From the NCBI GenBank assembly GCA_964530165.1, contig CAZGYE010000031.1, forward strand, positions 1 to 29,897: a DNA stretch of 29,897 nucleotides. Direction: 5' to 3'. Shown piece after piece: positions 8,401 to 16,725 of this stretch. A program made the position numbers and the translations under genes. Source of the DNA: CAZGYE01 sp964530165. Lineage in GTDB: Bacteria > Planctomycetota > Planctomycetia > Planctomycetales > Planctomycetaceae. Positions within the stretch are counted from its first letter, which is position 1; the number at the start of each line of letters is the position of its first letter. The notes under the pieces are model-generated. The model was not told where the DNA came from. It worked only from the letters and a program-made list of their open reading frames with translations, and ran no database searches.

Positions 8401-10210
8401 AGTCGCGCCGGTCTTTGCGACTCTCGACCTGCTTGAGCAACGCGGCTTCGATTTCCGCGTCGTTCTCATATTCGATGACGGGAGAAAACGTGTTGGTTCC
8501 GATGTTTTCGTTGTAGTACCGCCAGCCCCATCGCTCGGCGGGGTAGTGAATCTCCGGGCGGCCCGGATAGCCCAGTGCGTTCATGCCGGCGTGCGCCATG
8601 AGCCGCATGCCGACCGGAACGGTCGAAGGCGGCCCGCACGCGACCCTGGCCCACGTCGACCACTGGTATTCGTTCCGCGTGCTCCACGCTTCGTACTTGT
8701 AGAACCTCGTCTCTGCTCGCGCCCACTCGCGGCCGTCTTTGCGAGCCACCACGTGCGTCGGGAAGGTATCGACTCGCACGCCGTGATCGACGAGCCGCCA
8801 TGTGAATTCCAGCGTGAGCGGTTCGTCTGAGACCGCGACTTCGCGAGACACGGCGTGCAACACTCGGCCCCGGAAATCGTACACGCCCAGGGCCAACTCG
8901 CCGCTCCACGATTCGTCGCTGGACACGGTCACGAGAATGCGGGCTGCTTCACCCAAACGGTAACCTCGCTTGTCCGTCGTTACCTTCAACGCCAGTCGAC
9001 CACGGACCGGGAGAAACTGCAGCGATTGATGCATTCGTCTCTGCGTCTTCGGATCGCCAACGGTCAGGGAGACAGGATACAAGCCGGAACCCCAATCGAG
9101 CGCCGCCGGAACCTGGACCTGGAAAGAATGAGCCACCCCTACGGGAACCGTGATCGACTCCTCCTTTCGGAACACGACTCGGCCCGTGGGGTTCGTCACG
9201 TGGATGCCCACAGCCAATGGTCCCGCGAACGAGCGGTTGACAAGCTTCGCCTCGACGACACCTTCGTGACCAGCTGAGACCGCCGCCGGCGCTGAGAGAT
9301 CCGTGTAGACCGGAAATGCGTCGGCAGACCGCGTGAGCTCGTAGACCACATGGTCCCAGAAACGCAGCCAGATTTCGTCGTGGTCGTACTGGCGTTGGAG
9401 CGTCTCAATAGCTGAATAAAATCGCGAGATCGGTCCCGATGGCACGAACAGCAGCTTGCCCTTGCCGACATCCCGCACAAACGCCGCCCCCGTTTCCCCC
9501 TCGGCCAGGCTGACGGCTCCTTCAGACGGTTCGGCAAGAGGCATCCATCGATGTCCTTTCAGGCGCTGGAGCGGAACGCCCGCAAGGGCCGCGGCGTCGT
9601 TGCGTGATGCTCCGCCGGAATGCCACGTATTTCGGCCGGTCGCCTTGGCCGGCCAAAATTGCGAGAGAGGAGAATCGGCCGGCGGCCAATGGTTGCCCGT
9701 GACGACCAGCAGCGCACCCGCCTCGACGCAGCTCAAGACGGCCGAGGGCAGCCGCTTGTTGTCGATTCCGGTTGTCAGAAAGATTACGTCATAGGGGCAC
9801 CGGCCCTCTTCGACGCGGAACGTGTCGAGGACAACTTGTTGACTGTAAGCGGCCAACTCCTCGCGTGTGGGATTCTCTTTCGGCTCGATCCACTTGTCGT
9901 TGACATGGTAGATCGCATTGCTGCCCCGGGTCAGGTAGCGTATCTCCAGTACGGCCCGCAGTCGTCGAGCGATGCGAAGGAACGGCCCAGCCGACGACCG
10001 CTTGTCGAGGACCACGAGTATTCGAACCGGTTTCTTGTAGCGAAGCACCGGCCATGAGGCGACTTCGGGCCGGCCGGCCGGCTCAACAATCGGACCAGGG
10101 ACGACGTCGAGTTGCGGCCCGTCCGCGGCCCGCGCAGCCGAAAGTGAAAAAATGCATGCGGCAAGAATACCCGCAAGCTCTACCAAAACCATCCGACAAG
10201 TGGGTTGCAT
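5384..10210 (-). CDS. Very large secreted protein with a GH42 beta-galactosidase-like core
   Basis: The 1608-residue product starts with a signal peptide (hydrophobic core 8-24, likely cleavage after ARA, residue 28). Residues about 60-290 look like a GATase-fold domain. Then comes a TIM-barrel region: KYEAWSTRNEYQW (~504), NENIGTNTF (~568), VLGSVGEEAGFKRGWG (~616), followed by FRWFLKEKYPSVDQLNRVWG, which is the GH42 pattern after the acid/base Glu. E616 or E617 is thus the candidate acid/base. A trimerisation-like domain follows (LEAYVAGGGTLVFTPRF, ~933), then Ig-like beta domains to the C terminus. I cannot place a nucleophile Glu. GAGGGG lies 9 nt before the ATG. It is likely an exported glycan-active or glycan-binding protein; a non-catalytic relative is possible. 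Confidence 0.85.
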   Translation of the reverse strand: MQPTCRMVLVELAGILAACIFSLSAARAADGPQLDVVPGPIVEPAGRPEVASWPVLRYKKPVRILVVLDKRSSAGPFLRIARRLRAVLEIRYLTRGSNAIYHVNDKWIEPKENPTREELAAYSQQVVLDTFRVEEGRCPYDVIFLTTGIDNKRLPSAVLSCVEAGALLVVTGNHWPPADSPLSQFWPAKATGRNTWHSGGASRNDAAALAGVPLQRLKGHRWMPLAEPSEGAVSLAEGETGAAFVRDVGKGKLLFVPSGPISRFYSAIETLQRQYDHDEIWLRFWDHVVYELTRSADAFPVYTDLSAPAAVSAGHEGVVEAKLVNRSFAGPLAVGIHVTNPTGRVVFRKEESITVPVGVAHSFQVQVPAALDWGSGLYPVSLTVGDPKTQRRMHQSLQFLPVRGRLALKVTTDKRGYRLGEAARILVTVSSDESWSGELALGVYDFRGRVLHAVSREVAVSDEPLTLEFTWRLVDHGVRVDTFPTHVVARKDGREWARAETRFYKYEAWSTRNEYQWSTWARVACGPPSTVPVGMRLMAHAGMNALGYPGRPEIHYPAERWGWRYYNENIGTNTFSPVIEYENDAEIEAALLKQVESRKDRRDLFSAAFVLGSVGEEAGFKRGWGTRYYWDTPVAPEKACKAFRWFLKEKYPSVDQLNRVWGTQYRSWVEIKLTREFSPGRGGRLVKLDADGWAHPTESPLGEGVSRVTPAPMADTGEFYNWYYDRIIAAAKRILRERVNPVTRIIASAPTIGTSRLYDVRPAGPSAWNDSQWHALIDGPEPGFGLIWGHFDWSVKTDNMFWGWLLTRSGHNNYWVDVPLMFNNDLTHTRASFAMRRWTHRLAGHERIILDSRPAPCDVGLLEPNGLYQETTPNYMSKSLQVALSQGGFGLPGKGAEDLNRYRIVYAVAHQAVSDHEARRLEAYVAGGGTLVFTPRFATQTEHGVPYSVLPGCGLAEKWQLRVTGRTDPIPRYHNHKMLSFRWSPPGSAHQDETTLQTVSTFAVFREQVQHEGWTPSAAYEDGTPAILTRRLGKGRLVYLNAVYNSHRYIQWVTPTGPARQGFYKLVEWLCEQAGARRTLRIDGRPAETLHMAVKQFTDPTGYIRYVILRTGGEVPWASGTLRWLGDQTAGYDILGGEIGKPAPLVGTELPVTLKPGAGKLLGFTNRPLKQLRLEVSPAKIVAGGPLRVTPHVLGDDGKPVPGSFPFELRVSAAGADVPGMTRSFSAESGQTITVHTALSDPMGVWTVTITDGISGLSASGRMEVEAPASVDAAPGFVAPAWPSEVEEPVVLDPQQFVTRLMALSKLYREDHSQDGWLTKQRLGYFYELLPETRHAILRPLLEVDWREYTQAIRARVESGAVLVLTGEDMGLHPGSGLATYPHREAHQFEAIATTLKDARWSLATRDGDTIAASLEGVLVLILCRESIDAAGHDNPSLARWQQRWLAELTMAEGNQKGIPAPSATKLRRWWMGAEPITKGQRVVTWLDGNIRQVELSVSSNESVGKTFAFVIPPTGTVMQTTLRADVAGQGTVTFDVGCDGSLDGKLSAGDSHVALKLTDAVARVADTGPYRDDNGWRIVPVRVQSDGEVHLTIRDPKVVIHSNQLQR

Positions 10211-10286
10211 GGCATTCCCCTCTTCGCGTCAACAAGATGCTCGGAGAATAGCCTGACGTGGATTCATTGCAGAATCAAGTGGGCGT

Positions 10287-13200
10287 TTACGGGACGAGTA
10301 CGCCGTTGACGAAGATTTGGCCGGTCGTCGTACCGATCGGGGCGGAGAAGTCGGTCGTGGCTCCGTTGACCAGATTGTTCTGCGTGCCGGAGAGGGTGAT
10401 CGTGTCGGTAACCGACGTGAAGATGATGCCGCGGTCGAGCCCGGCTCCAGGGCTCAGCACGTCGACGACGTTGCTGTTGAGCGTCACCTCGGACGGGCCG
10501 GCAATCGACGTGAACAGGATGCCCGTGTCGCCGGAGACATAGTCGGTGATGACGTTCTGGAAGATGTTCCCATCGGCCGATTCGGCGAGGGTGAAGTCAA
10601 ACCCGGTCCCAAAGGCACCGTGGAAGTCGACGCGGTTCTGGCCGATGGTCAAGTTTGCCGGGCCGGCTGTGGTGACGCGAAGCCCCGTGTCGCTGCCGCC
10701 GTCGAAGGAGAAGATGTTTTGCGTCACGGTGAGTTCCGCCAGCTCGGTGGTGGACGTGGTGGTGATGTGGATGCCGTCATTCGAGCCACCTGATCCGGCA
10801 AAAAAGTTGCCGTTGAACGCCGCCACCAACGGGCCGTCCCAAGTGAGCGCCACGTCGTCGTCGCCGGCGCCGCTGTTGGTGATCGCGTTGTTCGTCATGC
10901 TCAACGCGAGCGACGAGCCGGCCCCGGCGCCGACCGTGGAAATCTCCACGCCGGCTGAGGAGTCGCTGGTGAAGGTGCTGCGGATGATGCGGTAGTCGTA
11001 GCCGGCGACCGTATCGGCGCGCAGGCGAATGCCGCTGCCGAATCCGGAATCTGAGATTTCCACAGAGCCCGCGTTCAGCGCGTCGACGGCCAAGCCGGCC
11101 GTGTTCGCGATCCGGCTGCCGGCCAGCACCAGCCGGGTCGTGTCGGTGGCGTCGATGCCCACAGTGTTGGCGTCCATGTCGAGGAACTGGAACGCAACCG
11201 TTCCGACATTCTCGACCAACACGCCGGTGTCCGCGTTCTGGATCAACCCGCCGGTCCCGAAGTCGTCGTCGCCGAGCACGATGAACTCGCCAGGACTGTC
11301 GACAATGCGAATGCCGTTGACCGCACCATCGCTGGAGACACTGGTGAGATGGACGTTCATCTCGGTGTTTTCGACGTCGACCGCCGATCCGCCCACGGAG
11401 ACGATCGTGCCGCTTTCCACGGAGACGCTGCCGCTGTCGGCGACGAATAGGCCGGCGCCGTTGGTGGTGTTCACGTCCAACGTGCCGAACGCCGCACTGC
11501 CGGGACTGTCGACGATTCGCACGCCGTCGTTCCCATCCGAGCCGGTGACGCTGACGGCGTTAAAGTCCACGCTACCGGCGAGGTTCTTGACTTTGATGCC
11601 GGCGTCGGCAGCGTTCACCACCGTGGTGGTGCCACGAAATTCGACGCTGCCCGAACCGGTCTGGATGTCGATCCCCACACCGGTGGAATTGCGTACGGCC
11701 GCGTCACCGACAATCACGTCGCCGTCCGCAGCGAAGATGCCGATGCCGTTTCCACCGTCGTCGGCAATTGTGGCGCCAGAGAGGTCAACCGTGCCGCCCG
11801 TCGTGTTTTTCACCAGCAGTGCGCGACCGGCCGTGTTCTCAATGCTGCCGTCGAACACGACGTCCGCCGATCCGCGGTTCACGTACAGCCCGGCACCGCC
11901 CGCGTTGACGATGTCCACGTTGCTGAGCGTCACTCGTCCGGTCACGTCTCGTAGCAGCACGCCGTTCAGTGCGGCATCGGTGATGTCGACGTCTCTCACG
12001 AGGGCGCCGTCCAGCGCGGCCGCGTCCCCGATGATGCCGTTTCCGGTCGGCGAGTCGATCACGAACCCGGCGAACTCGGCGTCGGGCGCTAGTGTCACGG
12101 CCGTGCCGGTCACTCCCGCGAGCATGGGTCGAACGGTCCCGCTGGTGACCCTCGGCAATACGACATTGCCGAACTCCGGGAGCGCAATGAAATGTCTCAC
12201 TCCTTCGCCCAGAATTCGTTCGCCGCTGCCCAGTACGACCGGATCGCTGAATACGCTGCCGGCATGTACGAAGATTATGTCGCCGCCCGCAGCCTGCGCA
12301 TCGGCGATCGTTGCGAAGGGGTCGTCCGGGGTTCCCAGGCCGCCCCCGGCGCTGGAAACGTGTTGGACCACGTACGGCTGCCCCGTCGCCGGATTGATCG
12401 CCGTCAAGCCCCTCTGCACCTCGGTCTGCTTGGAAACGATGATGTTGTAGTTTCTTTGGGGGTACCGTCGCAGTCCACGTGTCGCGGATTCTTTGCCGCC
12501 CTCACCGGACCGAAACCCGCCGGGCGTGGTGACGGCCACACCTAAGGTAAAGTTCCGGCCGAACGTGTCGTCGTCGGTCCACCCCAGTTGAGTGGTGACG
12601 TAGGGGGTCACATGCGCTTCCAACCGAAACTTGTAGCCGTTGATGTCCGGAACGGCGTCTCCCCAAAACGAGTACCAACCACCGTAGACCCGCAGGTCGT
12701 GGTCTCGGGCGAACTGGGTCGGCAAGGGAGCGCCCAACTCCAGATCGAGCCCCTCCATGGCCTCGCCGAATTCCCGATGGCGATCGTACAGCACACTGTG
12801 CTCGTCGAATCGTAGGCCGATCCGGCGTTGGAAGTCCTTCTCGTCGTCAAAGGGAAAATAAAGGTTCGAGCGGAACTCCCAATGGTTTCCGTAGGTCTCC
12901 AGTCCCAAGGCCATTTGGTGGAACACTTCTCCGGTGGTGTCGTCGATGTCGTACCACAGACCGGCTCCGAATACGCGATCCCAGGAGGCCACGCGATGTC
13001 GGAATCCCAGTCCAGTATTCCCACCGAAACGCCCGTCGTTGGATAGGAACAGCCGGAAGTCGGCAAACAGCATTTCGTCATCGGACCTGACGAACGGCAT
13101 CAGCTCGACGTGTGTGATGGACTCGTTGCGGCCGAACGTCTTGAAGCCGATGTAACCGGTTCGGGCCTCGATGCCGGGACCGTCCTCGGACAGCGTGCCG

Positions 13201-13409
13201 CCGGCGCCAAGGGGCCGCCCTGTGCCGGCGGACTTGTCGGTGGCCTCGGGCGTATCCGACTCGTCGAGCGAGTTGGTAAGAGTGTACGTTTCAGCCGACG
13301 CCACCGGACACAGCAACGCCGCGGCTATCAGAAACCACATCCCGGCCGTAACGACCCAGACGAGCCGCGAGCCGCGATCTAGCTCCCGCCGCCAGCTCGA
13401 CTTGTTCAT
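10287..13409 (-). CDS. Inverse-autotransporter-like beta-barrel followed by a right-handed beta-helix
   Basis: From the ATG at 13409 the protein has 1040 residues. The reading frame continues upstream to 13592, but 13409 is preferred: GGGAAAGGTG precedes it, a signal peptide (1-39, cleavage after ASA) follows, and a good promoter lies at 13512-13540, inside the longer frame. Residues about 75-325 alternate aromatic and polar in the style of the inverse autotransporter/intimin beta domain (GYIGFKTFGRNE, GLGFRHRV, WRVFGAGLWYDID-like strands, DLRVYGGWYSFWG) and end in PQRNYNIIV, the usual closing motif. From about 365 a pectate-lyase-like beta-helix runs to the end, built of 20-25 residue coils (NGIGIF, VGIDIQTG, AGIKVKN, DGVRIVDSPG, NGIRIVDSPG). 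It likely sits in or exposes a passenger on the outer membrane. Confidence 0.85.
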   Translation of the reverse strand: MNKSSWRRELDRGSRLVWVVTAGMWFLIAAALLCPVASAETYTLTNSLDESDTPEATDKSAGTGRPLGAGGTLSEDGPGIEARTGYIGFKTFGRNESITHVELMPFVRSDDEMLFADFRLFLSNDGRFGGNTGLGFRHRVASWDRVFGAGLWYDIDDTTGEVFHQMALGLETYGNHWEFRSNLYFPFDDEKDFQRRIGLRFDEHSVLYDRHREFGEAMEGLDLELGAPLPTQFARDHDLRVYGGWYSFWGDAVPDINGYKFRLEAHVTPYVTTQLGWTDDDTFGRNFTLGVAVTTPGGFRSGEGGKESATRGLRRYPQRNYNIIVSKQTEVQRGLTAINPATGQPYVVQHVSSAGGGLGTPDDPFATIADAQAAGGDIIFVHAGSVFSDPVVLGSGERILGEGVRHFIALPEFGNVVLPRVTSGTVRPMLAGVTGTAVTLAPDAEFAGFVIDSPTGNGIIGDAAALDGALVRDVDITDAALNGVLLRDVTGRVTLSNVDIVNAGGAGLYVNRGSADVVFDGSIENTAGRALLVKNTTGGTVDLSGATIADDGGNGIGIFAADGDVIVGDAAVRNSTGVGIDIQTGSGSVEFRGTTTVVNAADAGIKVKNLAGSVDFNAVSVTGSDGNDGVRIVDSPGSAAFGTLDVNTTNGAGLFVADSGSVSVESGTIVSVGGSAVDVENTEMNVHLTSVSSDGAVNGIRIVDSPGEFIVLGDDDFGTGGLIQNADTGVLVENVGTVAFQFLDMDANTVGIDATDTTRLVLAGSRIANTAGLAVDALNAGSVEISDSGFGSGIRLRADTVAGYDYRIIRSTFTSDSSAGVEISTVGAGAGSSLALSMTNNAITNSGAGDDDVALTWDGPLVAAFNGNFFAGSGGSNDGIHITTTSTTELAELTVTQNIFSFDGGSDTGLRVTTAGPANLTIGQNRVDFHGAFGTGFDFTLAESADGNIFQNVITDYVSGDTGILFTSIAGPSEVTLNSNVVDVLSPGAGLDRGIIFTSVTDTITLSGTQNNLVNGATTDFSAPIGTTTGQIFVNGVLVP

Positions 13410-13511
13410 TGAGATCGTGCACCTTTCCCGTCGGCCGATGTCCGCAGGGCGATTCGACACAAGCCGTTGATGGGGACAGCGATTTGGATTGGGATGGAGA
13501 AGAGGGGCCGT

Positions 13512-13540
13512 AGAATACAGCCGGACCGTGTTGCAGTCAA
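13512..13540 (-). promoter_or_regulatory. Sigma70-type promoter for the beta-barrel/beta-helix gene
   Basis: On the minus strand TTGACT (13535-13540) is followed by a 17-bp spacer and TATTCT (13512-13517), five and four matches to the -35 and -10 consensus. Transcription would begin near 13505, about 95 nt before the ATG at 13409. A weaker plus-strand pair overlaps it (TTGCAG at 13531, 17 bp, TACACA at 13554) and could serve the divergent LTxxQ gene. The assignment is by eye, and planctomycete promoters are poorly defined. Confidence 0.45.
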
Positions 13541-13683
13541 CACCGATGCCTGGTACACATACGTCCTCACGTCCAGGGTGCACGATGCACACACGTTGTT
13601 TGATTTCCGTTGCTCACACGTCGTAATAAGGCGACACCACAGTCAACCTGTCAGTCAACCTTCTCGAGAGAAAGGAGCTGGAA

Positions 13684-14361
13684 ATGGTCCGAATCCTCCG
13701 ATCGATGATGCTGCCGGCAGCCGCCGGCGTAGCGATTCTTTGTTTCTGCGTTGCGGCTCAGGCGCAGGCGAGGGGCGGTCTGTCGGCTGCGCCCGGGCAG
13801 TTTCGCCAAACGTACTACTCGTTGCCCGGCTACTGGTCTCTGCAGTCGCAAGCCGTGCGCGATGAGTTGAACTTGACTGAAAAGCAGTTGGCAAAGCTTG
13901 CAGAGATCAGCAAGAAGCGCGGCGAGCAAATGCGGCAAGGCTACAACCGTGAGGAGTGGGCCAAAATCGCCAAGCTGCCCCGCGAGGAACGTACCAAGAA
14001 GTACGCCGAACTCGCCCAGGAGCGTCGGAAGCGGTCCGCCGAGTTCACCAAGCAGATCGAAGACGTACTGACGCGGAGGCAGTTGGATGAGCTGAAGATG
14101 ATCGAGCTGAGACGTCGTGGCGTGTACTACCTGACCAATCCGCGCATGGCCGAGGCGATCGGCCTCAGCGAAGAACAACAGGAGAAGCTGCGAAAAAACC
14201 GTCAAGAACTGACGGAAGCCACCCAAAAACTTCAGCGCGAGTCGGCCCAAAAGGCCCTCGACATTCTCACCCCCCAACAACTGGAACAGCTCAAGAAGAT
14301 GCACGCTGAAGGCTACCAGTCGCTCCGGACGCAACCCTACCAGCGGCCAAAGCCGCAGTAA
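13684..14361 (+). CDS. Periplasmic LTxxQ (Spy/CpxP-like) coiled-coil protein
   Basis: A 225-residue secreted protein: signal peptide 1-27 (cleavage near AQA), then a mostly helical, highly charged body. It carries four L(T/S)xxQ motifs, LTEKQ (64-68), LTRRQ (129-133), LSEEQ (161-165) and LTPQQ (195-199), each at the start of a helix, the hallmark of the Spy/CpxP/LTXXQ family of periplasmic stress chaperones. The family normally has two motifs in about 150 residues, so this looks like a duplicated arrangement. AAGGAG sits 7 nt before the ATG. It is divergent from the outer-membrane beta-barrel gene, and a role in barrel folding or envelope stress is a reasonable inference only. No clear terminator follows; a 6-bp stem (TCACTG/CAGTGA) without a T-tract lies in the 74-bp gap. 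Confidence 0.85.
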   Translation: MVRILRSMMLPAAAGVAILCFCVAAQAQARGGLSAAPGQFRQTYYSLPGYWSLQSQAVRDELNLTEKQLAKLAEISKKRGEQMRQGYNREEWAKIAKLPREERTKKYAELAQERRKRSAEFTKQIEDVLTRRQLDELKMIELRRRGVYYLTNPRMAEAIGLSEEQQEKLRKNRQELTEATQKLQRESAQKALDILTPQQLEQLKKMHAEGYQSLRTQPYQRPKPQ

Positions 14362-14435
14362 ACGGAGAGTCGAGTGTTGAGAGCAAGAAACCCCGTCACT
14401 GTTTAGCCGAATGCAGTGATGAGGAAATTATGTCG

Positions 14436-15704
14436 TCAAAGGTCGTCTTGTCCGGTGAAGTTGCAGATCAAGGACCGCAGCTTCCGCCGCAACACTGAGA
14501 AGCTGAAGAATTTGGCCGCCAGCTCGTAATTGTGATCGACCATGGCGTGCCGGTAGGCGTCGTCGCTAATCACCCGCCGGACCTCTTCGGCGACAGACTG
14601 GGTGAGATAACCGTCCATGGCAATCACCTGAAACCCCCTCGGTTCGATGTCGGTCCGGAAGATCGAGTAGCGATTCACCAGTACCGGCTTGCGGTAGTAG
14701 AAGGCTTCGAGCAGCGCGTTGCCGAACCCCTCGTACAGGCTCGGATAGGTGACGATATCGGCATGTGCGTAGGCGTCCGAGAGCGCGTAAATTTTGTGTC
14801 CCTCGGAGTCGGCCGACCGGGTCTCGTCGACAAGCGCGTGGACGAAGCGGAGATCGACGCCGGCGTGTTCCGCCAATTCCTTCAACGCCTGCAAGTACTC
14901 GGGGCCTTCGTCTCCCGTTTCGTGACTGACAACGAGCTTGAAACGCGGATCGTTCAGTTGTGCGATCAACGTGATCGAATGCTCGATTCCTTTGCGAGGC
15001 ACCACCCGGGTCGGCTGCAACACGAGGAACTCGTCGGGGCCAATTCCGATCTCCTCGCGGAAGTCGGACGAAAACTGGTCGGCGGCCGGCGGCGGATTCT
15101 CGAAGTCGAGCACGTTGGGCACCAGAATCGACGGGCAACCTTTTCGCCACGAAAGGTCCTGCTGAGCGAACGAGTTGATGGTCACGTGCTGAATGGTCGG
15201 CAACCGCGGGGGAAACGCCATCTGCAAGAAATCACCGACCGAACTGACGGCAAACCGATCGCGCTCCCAATAAAAATCGTGGTGATGCGCGATCACAGGA
15301 CATTCCGTCTCGGCAACGAAATGCGTCAGTGCGACGCCCAGCGGGATGTGCATCGGCAGGCACAGCGAGTTCTCGGCAACCAAGATGTCGATCGAGAACT
15401 TTTCCACGAAATCATACAGGGTCCGTTTAAGGAACGTGGCCAAGTCGTTGATTTTCCGGGTGAGATCGGCCGAGCGTCTCAGCGTCCCGAACGACTCCTC
15501 GCTGATTGCCACCACATCCGGGTGGCCGAAAAAGGCTTCCGGAATCTCCATGCTGATGGCCGGATCGCGGTCGAGCTTGCCGGCATACCAGTAGCTGACG
15601 TGGCGATGGTCCCAGAGGACTTGGGCCCACTTCGCGCTTTCGAGTGTCACGCCGTCGGTGCCGGCGAACCGTGTCGAAACAAACCCAATACGTGGCGGTT
15701 GCAT
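14436..15704 (-). CDS. GT4-family glycosyltransferase (GT-B fold)
   Basis: A 422-residue retaining glycosyltransferase with no signal or membrane segment, so cytoplasmic. The N-terminal Rossmann domain opens with IGFVSTRFAGTDGVTLESAKW, the Gly-rich acceptor loop, and contains IAHHHDFYWERDRF. The C-terminal domain has LQPTRVVPRKGIEH (donor-binding Arg/Lys) and TYPSLYEGFGNALLEAF, the E-x7-E motif of GT4. The pattern of 'TDGVxLExxKW' plus 'HHHDFxWER' resembles my recollection of the mannosylglucosylglycerate synthase-type GT4s; that is a lead, not an assignment. It is the last gene of a same-strand group with a HAD hydrolase (127 bp upstream, gap filled by an inverted array) and a second GT4. 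GGAGG lies 12 nt before the ATG. Confidence 0.88.
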   Translation of the reverse strand: MQPPRIGFVSTRFAGTDGVTLESAKWAQVLWDHRHVSYWYAGKLDRDPAISMEIPEAFFGHPDVVAISEESFGTLRRSADLTRKINDLATFLKRTLYDFVEKFSIDILVAENSLCLPMHIPLGVALTHFVAETECPVIAHHHDFYWERDRFAVSSVGDFLQMAFPPRLPTIQHVTINSFAQQDLSWRKGCPSILVPNVLDFENPPPAADQFSSDFREEIGIGPDEFLVLQPTRVVPRKGIEHSITLIAQLNDPRFKLVVSHETGDEGPEYLQALKELAEHAGVDLRFVHALVDETRSADSEGHKIYALSDAYAHADIVTYPSLYEGFGNALLEAFYYRKPVLVNRYSIFRTDIEPRGFQVIAMDGYLTQSVAEEVRRVISDDAYRHAMVDHNYELAAKFFSFSVLRRKLRSLICNFTGQDDL

Positions 15705-15737
15705 CTGTTAGCGATTTCCTCCGCAGCGAATCATAGG

Positions 15738-15827
15738 AAAAAGTTAAAAAGTGCAAAAGTTGAAAAGCCGAAACGCAGTCTTCCTCCGAAACTCTTTGAC
15801 TTTTCAACTCTTTAACTTCTTGACCTC
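15738..15827. repeat. Octad inverted array between glycosyltransferase and HAD genes
   Basis: The left arm has 8-mers AAAAAGTT, AAAAAGTG, CAAAAGTT and GAAAAG (15738-15767). The right arm has TCTTTGAC, TTTTCAAC, TCTTTAAC and TTCTTGAC (15793-15824). The arms are roughly inverse complements around a 25-bp spacer. The architecture matches the heptad arrays elsewhere in the window but the period is 8. It fills most of the gap between two cotranscribed genes and could form a hairpin in the mRNA. Confidence 0.8.
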
Positions 15828-15831
15828 ACCG

Positions 15832-16722
15832 TTACAACAGACACTCTCGTAGCTGGCGGAGATCGGTGATCACCAGGTCAGGCGTCGCGCCGTTGCCGCG
15901 CGGGTCGTTGGTTCGTATTCGCAAGCCGCGCTCGTCGCCGGCAAAAAGCGCTGTGCGAAAACCGGCGGTGTGGGCTGGGGAAATATCGTTGAGCATGTCG
16001 TTGCCGATATAAAGGACTTCCTCGGCCGCGATCCCCAATTGGACGTCCAGAATGGAACAAGCAAGTTGAAACAGGAAAAGTCCCGGTTTTGCTTCCCGAT
16101 AACGATACGAATAGAACTGGAGCTCCGGGTGAAATCCCATCTGCTCGACACTCTTTCCAAACAACGCGGGAAACAGTTCCAACGTAAAGAACTGCGCGTT
16201 GCTGATGACGCCCATCTGCAGCCCCGCGTCATGTAAGGACCGAAGAACCCACTCGCAGCCGGGCATCGGCCACACGGGGTTGACGCGTACTTCGTACTCG
16301 AGGGCCAATTGCTCCAACGACTCCGCGTCAAGAGACGCGTGGTCGATCAAGCCGTCCTGGAACAACCCGGTCAAGACCCGGCTCCATACGTCGACGATGT
16401 CTACTTCCGGAAACGCGATGCCGTCCTCGTGAAGTTGTTCGTGCACATTGTGAATGATCGCGGCGAACCGTCTGCCCCCTTCCGAGCCCGGGCACTGCAA
16501 ATCGAGGTCCATTGCCTCCAACGCGGCCGAAAACGCATCTCCGCGCGACTCGGCCGCCAGAGCGCCGACGTCCCCGCTGGCGCTGATCAAGAGCGTGCCG
16601 TACACGTCGAACATCACCGCCTTGATGTTCGGAAGCTGATGCAAGACCGGTTCCTGGCCGGTCGCCAGCGGCTCCAGCGGTCCCGAGTGCCGTCGGATGA
16701 TGTCGTGCAACGTCTCGCTCAT
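15832..16722 (-). CDS. HAD-superfamily hydrolase, DxYGT type
   Basis: A 296-residue cytoplasmic protein. Motif I is FDVYGTLL with nucleophile D39; the usual second Asp is Y41, the DxYGT form typical of L-2-haloacid dehalogenases and some other HADs, not of classical phosphatases. Motif II is in GVISNAQ, the motif III Lys is probably in AKPGLFLF, and motif IV is GNDMLNDISPAHTAGF. The cap domain lies between about 55 and 170, and the N-terminal 30 residues are an extension. The start is 3 bp past the stop of the upstream glycosyltransferase, so translation is very likely coupled. A sugar-phosphate phosphatase would fit a GT/HAD pathway, but the missing Asp argues for caution about the chemistry. 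Confidence 0.88.
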   Translation of the reverse strand: MSETLHDIIRRHSGPLEPLATGQEPVLHQLPNIKAVMFDVYGTLLISASGDVGALAAESRGDAFSAALEAMDLDLQCPGSEGGRRFAAIIHNVHEQLHEDGIAFPEVDIVDVWSRVLTGLFQDGLIDHASLDAESLEQLALEYEVRVNPVWPMPGCEWVLRSLHDAGLQMGVISNAQFFTLELFPALFGKSVEQMGFHPELQFYSYRYREAKPGLFLFQLACSILDVQLGIAAEEVLYIGNDMLNDISPAHTAGFRTALFAGDERGLRIRTNDPRGNGATPDLVITDLRQLRECLL

Positions 16723-16725
16723 GGC

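Noticed and set aside
11029..12450. A 473-codon plus-strand frame antisense to the beta-helix gene
   Set aside because: Its product is a Ser/Thr/Pro/Val-rich string with no domain, explained by the biased codons of the beta-helix repeats on the other strand. The minus frame has a signal peptide, barrel motifs and a promoter.
14380..14420. A TCACTG/CAGTGA stem between the convergent LTxxQ and glycosyltransferase genes as a terminator
   Set aside because: The stem is only 6 bp with a 12-nt loop and lacks T residues on either side.
15832..16722. Calling the HAD protein a haloacid dehalogenase from its DxYGT motif
   Set aside because: The motif occurs in several HAD subfamilies, and the coupling to glycosyltransferases does not suggest dehalogenation; the specific activity is left open.
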